From CBDUQI01 sp965369325 (GTDB taxonomy: Bacteria; Pseudomonadota; Gammaproteobacteria; Steroidobacterales; JBCBZW01), in assembly GCA_965369325.1 (NCBI GenBank), contig CBDUQI010000105.1, forward strand, positions 1 through 19,443: a DNA stretch of 19,443 bases, given 5' to 3'. Shown here in pieces: positions 13,618 to 19,443 of the stretch. Each line of letters opens with the position of its first letter. The first letter of the stretch is position 1. The translations under genes were made by a program, and so were the position numbers. The notes beneath the pieces were generated by a model. The model worked only from the letters and a program-made list of their open reading frames with translations, was not told where the DNA came from and made no database searches.

Positions 13618-13989
13618 GTGTACGTGATCGTCCTATTCGCGCTCGGGCTGATGGCTTGCAGTCTGGTGATGATCGCCAGCCCGCGCATGTGGTCGCAGGC
13701 AATTATCGCGTTCAGCCACAAACCCTGGTTCCACCCAGTAGAAATCCTCACGCGTACGGGCTTTGGTGCGGGCTTTGTCGTCACCGCCAATCAGACGCAG
13801 TACCCCAGGTTGTTCTGCATTACAGGGTATGTGCTGTTGGCGGTTGGCCTAGGTCTGTTGCTGGTGGGGCCTGCGCGCCACCAAGCATTTGCACAGTGGT
13901 CCGCCAAGGCCTTTAATCGCGCGTTTCGGCCCGCCGCAGTGGTCTCGTTGCTCGCAAGTGCGTGGCTGATCTACGCGGCGATCAATTGA
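13618..13989 (+). CDS. Small integral membrane protein, second of a pair
   Basis: A 123-residue protein starting with GTG at 13618, five bases after the previous stop. It has three hydrophobic segments: YVIVLFALGLMACSLVMIAS at the start, PRLFCITGYVLLAVGLGLLL in the middle, and AAVVSLLASAWLIYAAIN at the very end. Between the first two lies HKPWFHPVEILTRTGFGAGF with a conserved-looking basic and aromatic set. I recognise no family. The tight spacing suggests the products of 13208 and 13618 work together, perhaps as a complex. Confidence 0.6.
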   Translation: MYVIVLFALGLMACSLVMIASPRMWSQAIIAFSHKPWFHPVEILTRTGFGAGFVVTANQTQYPRLFCITGYVLLAVGLGLLLVGPARHQAFAQWSAKAFNRAFRPAAVVSLLASAWLIYAAIN

Positions 13990-14000
13990 CCGGGGCATGC

Positions 14001-14564
14001 TTAGCGGGCGGGCGGCATCGCGCGATCGTGCATCACCAATGCCACCGCCGCACCTGCGATCGCGCCGGTAAGATGCCCGTCCCAGGACACGCCAGGCCAT
14101 AACGGCAACACACCGCCGAGCAGCGTTCCACCATAGAGCAGCACCGTAACGCCTGCCACAGCCACGCGCACGAAAGTACGCGATCGATAGCCTGCCACAA
14201 TTAGATAGCTGGCCAGACCAAACACTAGACCACTGGCCCCGACGTGCACGGCCGCGCGACCGAACAACCACAACAAGACCCCGCCCAACACCATAATGCT
14301 TAACACGGTGGGGCCGGCGTCTTCCTCGCTCAGCGCCAGCATACTCAGCAGAATAACCAGTGGGACGCTGTTACCCAGAATGTGGCCCAGCCCATGATGC
14401 AGGAACGGCATCGCGAGGATACCGGGAATGCCGCCCAGGCTGCGCGGCTTTAGGCCCAACTGCTCGAGCGGCAAAAACCAGTCGGCGATAAACACCAACC
14501 AAATCAACGCCACTACCATAATGATGGTGCGCAGTTCTTTAGTACTGAGATTTAAGACAGGCAT
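14001..14564 (-). CDS. Rhomboid family intramembrane serine protease
   Basis: The ATG at 14564 (reverse strand, MPVLNLSTKELR) is preferred: the frame opens 19 codons earlier, but only with TTG. The 187-residue membrane protein has the rhomboid core. HHGLGHILGNSVPLVILLS is the HxxxxHxxxN helix, with both His and the oxyanion-hole Asn. AAVHVGASGLVFGLASYL carries the catalytic Ser in GxSG, and VSWDGHLTGAIAGAAVAL the catalytic His. All dyad residues are present, so it should be active. It cleaves substrates inside or near the membrane. The substrate is unknown. It lies 68 bp after the sigma-factor gene on the same strand, and its 3' end is convergent with the 13618-13989 gene (11-bp gap). Confidence 0.92.
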   Translation of the reverse strand: MPVLNLSTKELRTIIMVVALIWLVFIADWFLPLEQLGLKPRSLGGIPGILAMPFLHHGLGHILGNSVPLVILLSMLALSEEDAGPTVLSIMVLGGVLLWLFGRAAVHVGASGLVFGLASYLIVAGYRSRTFVRVAVAGVTVLLYGGTLLGGVLPLWPGVSWDGHLTGAIAGAAVALVMHDRAMPPAR

Positions 14565-14632
14565 GGCGGGCAGCCTACCAAAAAGCCCGCGCGTCAACGA
14601 GTCGGTTGGGCAGCAACTCAAGCGAGGACAAC

Positions 14633-15280
14633 TCAGGACAGGGTCAGCTCAGGATAAAGCGATTTGGCAACGCGGCGCAGACGGCTGCGCCACGCGTACA
14701 CCGCATCGGCTGACAGGCCGGTGCTGGCCACCACCTCTGGTACAGCTGTATCCGCCAGAAAAATCAGCTCAAACAGCTTGAACCCCTGCGGCGAGACGGC
14801 CCCCTGCAGGCGCGCCAACAACCCGCGAAGCAAATCGGCAGCAGCCAGTTCGCGAGGCGGCTCGCCGCCGCACTCATGCGCCGACTCGCTGGCCGCGGCC
14901 GCTTCGATATCTGCCGGTTCAGCCATTTGCTCGCGCCATGGGTTGTGTCGCCCGGACCGCAGCTTTGAGATCACCATGCGTTCGGCCAGCAATCCCGCAA
15001 AATTATCCAGCGACAAGCCCCGTTCGGCCTCCCAGCGCTGCAACAAAGCCGCTTTGCCTTCGAATAGCGCCTGCATGACATCCTGGGTGTAGTCCTCCAC
15101 ATCGCGGCGCACATCTGCCCGGCGCATGGGCCAAAGGCGGCGGGCGACGCGCGCCTGGACGACCGGCATCAGGCGTGCCGCCAATACATCCTGCGCCGCA
15201 CGTTCGCCGCCACTGGCCGCCTCGATCAGCGCTCGATCGGCAGCTTCCACATCTGCAAATTCCTGCTTAGCCCGTGCCAT
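14633..15280 (-). CDS. RNA polymerase sigma factor, sigma70/ECF type
   Basis: The ATG at 15280 (reverse strand, MARAKQEFADVEA) follows GGGGGCGGAAAG, a fair ribosome site. The 215-residue product has region 2 at about residues 60-120: RADVRRDVEDYTQDVMQALF (the D-Y-x-Q-D-V core-binding segment), then LDNFAGLLAERMVISKLRSG and RHNPWREQ, which match region 2.3-2.4 promoter melting and recognition. An acidic linker, AEPADIEAAAASESAHECGG, replaces region 3. Region 4 near the C-terminus (LFELIFLADTAVPEVVASTG, then LSADAVYAWRSRLRRVAKSL) is a helix-turn-helix. It lacks an adjacent anti-sigma gene. It is divergent from the M2-peptidase gene (120 bp), and the rhomboid gene follows on its own strand. Confidence 0.85.
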   Translation of the reverse strand: MARAKQEFADVEAADRALIEAASGGERAAQDVLAARLMPVVQARVARRLWPMRRADVRRDVEDYTQDVMQALFEGKAALLQRWEAERGLSLDNFAGLLAERMVISKLRSGRHNPWREQMAEPADIEAAAASESAHECGGEPPRELAAADLLRGLLARLQGAVSPQGFKLFELIFLADTAVPEVVASTGLSADAVYAWRSRLRRVAKSLYPELTLS

Positions 15281-15312
15281 CTTTCCGCCCCCGCTGTAAA
15301 GTAACTGCACAA

Positions 15313-15324
15313 CGGCGTACGCCG
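15313..15324. promoter_or_regulatory. 12-bp perfect palindrome in the sigma-factor/peptidase intergenic region
   Basis: CGGCGTACGCCG is its own reverse complement. It lies in the 120-bp divergent gap, 33 bp from the sigma-factor start and 76 bp from the peptidase start. It could be an operator shared by both genes. There is no copy elsewhere that I noticed. Confidence 0.35.
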
Positions 15325-15400
15325 CTCCCTGCTAATACCTGCGCGAATGCGCTAGCCGTGGGGCCAAACGTCAGCAAATTAATGTTCTGTAGGGGGGCTC

Positions 15401-17257
15401 ATGCCTTTTACCCAACATCTCAAGCGCTTATGCGTGAGCGCGATGCTGCTCGCAATGGCTGCATGCCAGCCATCCGGCGACGACAAGGCCAGCAAACCGG
15501 TCCGTGGGGATGCGAGCGGCGTGAGCAACGCACTCACCCCGGAATCGGCCATCGCCTGGGCGCGGGACGTGAGCAAAGAAGCCCGAGGGATCGGGCACGA
15601 GCTAGGCCAGCTGAGCTGGGTGCAGGCCAACTTCATCACCGAAGACACCAGCGCCCTGGTGGCCTTATCGCGCCAGCGTCTGCAGGTAAAGCAACTTGAA
15701 TGGGCACGCGGCGCCGCGCGTTTTGATGACCTGGACCTGGACTACGACACCGCCCGCAAGCTGCGCTTTATGAAGCAGGGGTTTGTGCTGCCGCCGCCAG
15801 CCGATCCGGCCGCCAATGTTGAGATGGCCCAACTCGCCACGCAAATCCCGGCGCAATACTCCTCATATAACTACTGCCGCGCCGACGGTGAGTGCCTGGA
15901 TTTTGAGCAGATGAACCAGATCATGGCGAGCAGCCGCGATCCGCAAGAGTTGCTGGAGATTTGGACTGGCTGGCGCGGTGTATCGGTAGGCTATCGCGAT
16001 GACTACGCGCGCCTGATGGCGTTGGCCAACGTGGGTGCTCGCGAGCTCGGCTTTACCGACACGGGTGCGCTCTGGCGCATTGGCTACGACATGCCACCCG
16101 AGGACTTTGCCGCAGAACTCGACCGGCTGATCGGGCAAATGCGCCCGCTGTACGAAGCGCTGCACTGCCATGTGCGAGCAAAGCTGAACGAGCATTATGG
16201 CGATGAGGTGGTGCCGGCTTCAGGCCCGATCCCCGCCCACTTGACTGGCAACATGTGGGCGCAAAGCTGGGGCAACCTGTTTCCACTGATGGGCCTGAGG
16301 CAGGCTGAGCAGGCCTTCGACATTACGCAGATTATCGAGCAACGCGGGATGAGCGAGGTCAACATGGCGCGCACGGCGGAGAACTTTTTTATCTCCCTGG
16401 GCTTCGACCCGTTGCCGCAGACCTTCTGGCAGCGCTCACTGTTTACCCGGCCGCAGGATCGGGATGTCGATTGCTACGCCAGCGCCTGGCACATTGATAA
16501 CGACGAAGACGTGCGCCTGAAGATGTGTGTGCAGCGCACGGAGGAGGACTTCTCCACCCTGCATCACGAGTTGGGCCACAACTACTATCAATTGGCCTAC
16601 CGGCATCTGGACTTTGCCTACCACAACGGGGCTAACGACGGTTTTCACGAGGCCATCGGAGATACGCTCGCGTTATCGGTAGGTCCGCGCTACCTGCAGC
16701 AGATCGGATTTATCGATGAGATTCCCGAGCGCCAGGACGACGTAGCGTTGCTGATGAAATCAGCGTTAGACAAAGTTGCCATCCTGCCCTGGGCTTACCT
16801 CGTCGATCAGTGGCGCTGGCGGGTATTTAGCGGCGATATCGGCCCGGAAGAGTACAACGCCTCCTGGTGGGAGCTGCGCGAGCGCTATCAGGGCATCGGA
16901 CCGCCCGTCGCGCGGGGCGAGCAGTTCTTTGATGCGGGTGCCAAATACCACGTGCCTTCGAACGTGCCCTACACACGGTACTTTCTGGCTGCGGTGCTGC
17001 AGTTCCAGTTCCATCGCGAGCTGTGCGAGTCGGCGGGCCACCAGGGCCCGCTTAATCGCTGTTCTATTTATGGCAGCAAAGCGGCAGGGGAGAAAATGCG
17101 CGGTATGTTGCAGCTGGGCGCCAGCCGACCCTGGCAGGAAGCCCTTGAGGTCATGACCGGCTCGCGGCAGATGGACGCCACCGCCATGCTTGGGTACTAC
17201 GCGCCATTGCAGGCGTGGCTGGATGAACAGAACGCCGGGCGCAGTTGCGGCTGGTAA
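15401..17257 (+). CDS. Peptidase M2 family lipoprotein (angiotensin-converting-enzyme-like dipeptidyl carboxypeptidase)
   Basis: A 618-residue protein with a G-rich ribosome site (AGGGGGG, 15391-15397) before the ATG. The N-terminus MPFTQHLKRLCVSAMLLAMA ends in AAC, a lipobox, so it is a periplasmic lipoprotein. The zinc site HELGH is at residues 389-393, with the third ligand Glu417 in FHEAIGD, the 24-residue spacing of ACE. The substrate-carboxylate residues of ACE are also found: His517, Tyr524 and Tyr527 in KYHVPSNVPYTRYF, spaced +7 and +10 as in human testis ACE, and the FQFHRELC block follows. Length and order fit a single-domain bacterial ACE homologue that removes C-terminal dipeptides. 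Human substrates do not apply here; it probably scavenges peptides. An MscS-like gene follows after 78 bp. Confidence 0.95.
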   Translation: MPFTQHLKRLCVSAMLLAMAACQPSGDDKASKPVRGDASGVSNALTPESAIAWARDVSKEARGIGHELGQLSWVQANFITEDTSALVALSRQRLQVKQLEWARGAARFDDLDLDYDTARKLRFMKQGFVLPPPADPAANVEMAQLATQIPAQYSSYNYCRADGECLDFEQMNQIMASSRDPQELLEIWTGWRGVSVGYRDDYARLMALANVGARELGFTDTGALWRIGYDMPPEDFAAELDRLIGQMRPLYEALHCHVRAKLNEHYGDEVVPASGPIPAHLTGNMWAQSWGNLFPLMGLRQAEQAFDITQIIEQRGMSEVNMARTAENFFISLGFDPLPQTFWQRSLFTRPQDRDVDCYASAWHIDNDEDVRLKMCVQRTEEDFSTLHHELGHNYYQLAYRHLDFAYHNGANDGFHEAIGDTLALSVGPRYLQQIGFIDEIPERQDDVALLMKSALDKVAILPWAYLVDQWRWRVFSGDIGPEEYNASWWELRERYQGIGPPVARGEQFFDAGAKYHVPSNVPYTRYFLAAVLQFQFHRELCESAGHQGPLNRCSIYGSKAAGEKMRGMLQLGASRPWQEALEVMTGSRQMDATAMLGYYAPLQAWLDEQNAGRSCGW

Positions 17258-17274
17258 TCTGCAGGCACAACAAG

Positions 17275-17300
17275 GGCGGCGGGCCCGGCACCGCCGTTTT
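17275..17300 (+). terminator. Candidate hairpin and T-run after the M2-peptidase gene
   Basis: GGCGG (17275-17279) and CCGCC (17291-17295) can pair around an 11-nt G+C-rich loop, and GTTTT follows. The T-run is only four bases. Partial termination between the peptidase and the channel gene is plausible. Confidence 0.35.
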
Positions 17301-17335
17301 CACCGCCGAGCGCAGGATGAGACGGAACCAACCCT

Positions 17336-18649
17336 ATGAACTTTGACAAGCAAATGCTCCAACAGTGGAAGGACCAACTGATTGGGTGGCTGCAAAACAG
17401 CGTGTTCACGGTCGATAGCCTGATCCAGGCGCTGATTATCGGGGTAGCGTTTTTTATCGCGCTAGCCCTGTCCAGCCGCACCGTCAAATGGATGCGGCGT
17501 CATCAAGGCGATTCCGGCACCACCCGTCGCGCCACGGCCATCTTCGACGATCTGATGCTCTCCATCTACTGGCTGGCATTGCAATGGTTGGCGATTCTCA
17601 TCGTCACCAGCCTTGGCCAACCCGTTGGGGTGCAAAAAATCGTCGCCAGTTTGCTGACCGCGTGGCTGATCATCCACCTGGCGTCCAGCCTGGCGGGCGA
17701 GACCTTGTGGACCCGCATGCTGGCATGGATCGCCTGGACCATTGCCGCGCTAAACATCCTAAACCTCCTCGGGCCAACGGTGAGCGCACTTGATTCCACG
17801 GCCATTACCCTCGGCGATCTGCGCATCTCACCCTACCTAGTGCTCAAAGCGGTGCTCGCACTGGCCTTTTTGCTCTGGGGCGCGACAATCCTGGGCAACC
17901 AGGTGGATACCCGGGTAAAAGCCAGCACGCTATCACCCTCGCTGAAAGTGCTGATCGCCAAGCTCTCGCGCATCGGCCTGATCGTCGCGGCGCTGTTGAT
18001 CTCGGTGCAGGCAGTCGGGCTGGACTTATCCGTGCTGGCCTTCTTCGGCGGCGCGGTTGGCCTGGGTATTGGTTTTGGTTTGCAGAAAATCATCGGCAAT
18101 CTGGTGAGCGGCGTCATTCTGCTGGTGGACAAATCGATTAAGCCGGGCGATGTGGTGGCAGTCGGCGGCACCTACGGCTGGGTAAAAACCCTGGGCGGGC
18201 GCTACGTCTCGGTCATTACCCGTGACGGTGTCGAACATCTGATTCCGAACGAGACCCTGATTACCGAGCGGGTGGAGAACTGGACTCACTCCGACCGCAA
18301 TGTCCGGTTGAAAATCCCCATCGGCGTGCACTACAACGCCGATCTGCACCAGGCGATTGAGCTGTGCGTGGAAGCCGCCACAGACCACCCCCGGGTGCTA
18401 ACGCGACCACCGCCACGCTGCCTGCTAAAGGGTTTCGGCGATAACGCCGTTGATCTGGAAATTCGCCTGTGGATTAACGACGCCAACGAGGGCGTCTCAA
18501 ACCTCAAAAGCGCGGTGATGCTCGGCGTGTGGGACAAATTTCAGGCCAACGAGATAGAAATCCCATACCCGCAGCGCGACCTGCACCTGAAAAACCCAGA
18601 GTTGCTCCGCAGTGTTCTAAGCCCCCAGGGCGAAAGCACCACCGCCTGA
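17336..18649 (+). CDS. MscS family mechanosensitive channel
   Basis: A 437-residue membrane protein. The N-terminal half carries several hydrophobic helices (LIQALIIGVAFFIALALSSR; SIYWLALQWLAILIVTS; MLAWIAWTIAALNILNLLG; LVLKAVLALAFLLWGATIL; RIGLIVAALLISVQAVGLDL). Then comes the diagnostic pore helix and hinge, GGAVGLGIGFGLQKIIGNLV (about residues 237-256), with the Gly/Ala packing of TM3, and SGVILLVDKSIKPGDVVAVG, the start of the beta domain. NETLITERVENWTHSDRNVR and a cytosolic alpha/beta tail complete the vestibule. It opens under membrane tension to release solutes during osmotic downshock. Its length exceeds E. coli MscS (286), with extra N-terminal helices as in YbdG/MscM-type members. 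No strong ribosome site is seen before the ATG. Confidence 0.93.
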   Translation: MNFDKQMLQQWKDQLIGWLQNSVFTVDSLIQALIIGVAFFIALALSSRTVKWMRRHQGDSGTTRRATAIFDDLMLSIYWLALQWLAILIVTSLGQPVGVQKIVASLLTAWLIIHLASSLAGETLWTRMLAWIAWTIAALNILNLLGPTVSALDSTAITLGDLRISPYLVLKAVLALAFLLWGATILGNQVDTRVKASTLSPSLKVLIAKLSRIGLIVAALLISVQAVGLDLSVLAFFGGAVGLGIGFGLQKIIGNLVSGVILLVDKSIKPGDVVAVGGTYGWVKTLGGRYVSVITRDGVEHLIPNETLITERVENWTHSDRNVRLKIPIGVHYNADLHQAIELCVEAATDHPRVLTRPPPRCLLKGFGDNAVDLEIRLWINDANEGVSNLKSAVMLGVWDKFQANEIEIPYPQRDLHLKNPELLRSVLSPQGESTTA

Positions 18650-18656
18650 GCCTGAC

Positions 18657-18688
18657 GAGCCGCCCAACGGCGGGCTCCCCGCACGGGG
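18657..18688. repeat. Two adjoining G+C-rich hairpins after the channel gene
   Basis: GAGCCGCC (18657-18664) pairs with GGCGGGCTC (18669-18677) around CAAC with one bulged G. CCCC GCAC GGGG follows at 18677-18688. There is no U-tract, so this is a possible factor-dependent transcript end or mRNA-stabilising structure between the channel and flavoprotein genes. Confidence 0.4.
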
Positions 18689-18825
18689 TGCCACCAGCGG
18701 TTGGCCGGCGCTGGCAAACGTCGGCTACAAAGCCGGGTGCCAGTGCGTTATTCTTGCACGGTGTCGCAGCACGGCGCCCCGAGAGGCCCGAGCACCTGCG
18801 GCCAGCTGTGACACTAGGGGAACAC

Positions 18826-19371
18826 ATGCAAATTCTCGCCATACCTGGCAGTTTGCGCAGCGGATCGTATAACGGCGCGTTACTGCGCGCCGCCCAGCAA
18901 CTTGCGCCAGAGCAGGTGCAGGTGGTGTTAGCCGACTTGCGGGAGATTCCGTTCTACGACGGCGATCTTGAAGCGGCCAGCGGGTTGCCAGAACCTGTGC
19001 TGGCCTTCAAGCGGGCGATCGCGCAGGCTGACGGGCTGCTGATTGCCACGCCTGAGTACAACGGCGGCTACCCCGGACTGCTGAAGAATGCGATCGACTG
19101 GGCAACGCGGCCGCACGGAGAATCGGCCGTTTTCGCCAACAAGCCGGTGGGATTGTTGGGGGCCTCACCTGGCCGGCAGGGCACGGTCAGCGCGCAAACC
19201 GCCTGGCTGCCAATATTCCGCAATCTCAGTATGCAATACTTCAGCGCCAGCACCCTGTATGTGGGTGGCGCGCACGCGCTGTTCAATGAGGAAGGTGAGC
19301 TTACAGATGAGCCGACACAACAGCGGTTGGCAAAGTATCTGCAAGCGTTTAGCGTTTTCGCTTCACAATAA
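18826..19371 (+). CDS. NAD(P)H-dependent FMN reductase family protein (flavodoxin-like)
   Basis: The ATG at 18826 (MQILAIPGSLRSGSYNGALL) is chosen over long upstream in-frame starts because AGGGGA stands just before it and the flavodoxin-like fold begins here. The 181-residue product has the phosphate-binding loop GSLRSGSYN, the second strand-helix region PEQVQVVLADLREIPFYDGD, and the FMN-binding TPEYNGGYPGLLKNAIDW segment typical of the YieF/ChrR/ArsH group. GLLGASPGRQGT is the third FMN contact. Members reduce FMN, quinones or chromate with NAD(P)H and protect against oxidative stress. The true substrate is open. The class V aminotransferase gene starts 15 bp after the stop, so the two are probably co-transcribed. 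Confidence 0.92.
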   Translation: MQILAIPGSLRSGSYNGALLRAAQQLAPEQVQVVLADLREIPFYDGDLEAASGLPEPVLAFKRAIAQADGLLIATPEYNGGYPGLLKNAIDWATRPHGESAVFANKPVGLLGASPGRQGTVSAQTAWLPIFRNLSMQYFSASTLYVGGAHALFNEEGELTDEPTQQRLAKYLQAFSVFASQ

Positions 19372-19386
19372 CAGGACGATAATAAA

Positions 19387-19443
19387 ATGACCGAAGAGCG
19401 CTTTGACGTCGACGCCGTACGCAGCCAGTTCCCAGCATTGAAC
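19387..19443 (+). CDS. Class V aminotransferase/cysteine desulfurase-like protein, N-terminal part
   Basis: Nineteen codons from an ATG at 19387, MTEERFDVDAVRSQFPALN, run off the right end of the window. F-D-V-x-x-V/I-R-x-x-F-P-x-L is the usual opening of SufS-type cysteine desulfurases and of the related class V 'cysteine desulfurase-like' proteins. The PLP lysine lies outside, so which branch it is cannot be told. AGGA at 19372-19375 precedes the start by 11 nt. Confidence 0.6.
   Translation, partial: MTEERFDVDAVRSQFPALN

Noticed and set aside
18529..18825. Long upstream extension of the flavoprotein frame, starting inside the MscS gene
   Set aside because: The flavodoxin-like fold and the ribosome site both begin at 18826. 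The extension is Pro/Arg-rich and overlaps the intact MscS coding frame.

Overview
The window looks like a chromosomal segment of a free-living gammaproteobacterium. This is inferred from gene content, not from a marker gene. The pointers are an M2-family (ACE-like) peptidase lipoprotein, an exported protein ending in thrombospondin type 3 and dockerin type I repeats with a C-terminal GPSG motif, a rhomboid protease, a LysE/RhtB exporter and many lipoprotein signals. Hand counts of a few lines give about 60% G+C in the peptidase gene but only 46-48% in two decayed stretches (about 660-780 and 5640-5880). No rRNA, tRNA, CRISPR array, insertion sequence or integrase gene is visible.

Left part (1-8200), accessory in character. 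It opens with the 3' end of a fumarylacetoacetate hydrolase-family gene. A 550-bp graveyard of gene stubs follows: a VOC/FosA-like N-terminus, an unidentified C-terminal tail fused to it, and an alpha/beta hydrolase N-terminus. Next come a DinB-family gene, a small exported protein of unknown function (minus strand), a large exported beta-propeller protein, a two-helix membrane protein and a YCII-family protein (minus). A frameshifted low-G+C gene remnant is followed by a GFA-family protein, two GNAT acetyltransferases and a TerB-like membrane-anchored protein. These are mostly short single-gene units, several of them broken, as expected where genes are gained and lost.

Right part (8277-19443), intact and G+C-rich. 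It holds the exported dockerin-type protein (minus) and, divergent from it, a LysE-family exporter. An exported YtcJ-like amidohydrolase and an upstream lipoprotein follow (both minus), then a tight pair of small membrane proteins (plus), then a sigma factor with a rhomboid protease behind it (minus). Last come the M2 peptidase lipoprotein, an MscS-type channel, an NADPH-dependent FMN reductase-like flavoprotein and the first 19 codons of a class V aminotransferase/cysteine desulfurase (all plus).

Likely transcription units are sigma factor-rhomboid, lipoprotein-amidohydrolase, the 13208-13989 membrane pair, and flavoprotein-aminotransferase (15-bp gap). Much of the right half concerns the envelope: exported hydrolases, exporters, an osmotic valve, an intramembrane protease. 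I see no confident new defence or mobile system. The most unusual signals are the gene graveyard, the frameshifted remnant, an intrinsic terminator placed upstream of the dockerin gene on its own strand, and start codons that appear to be leaderless.
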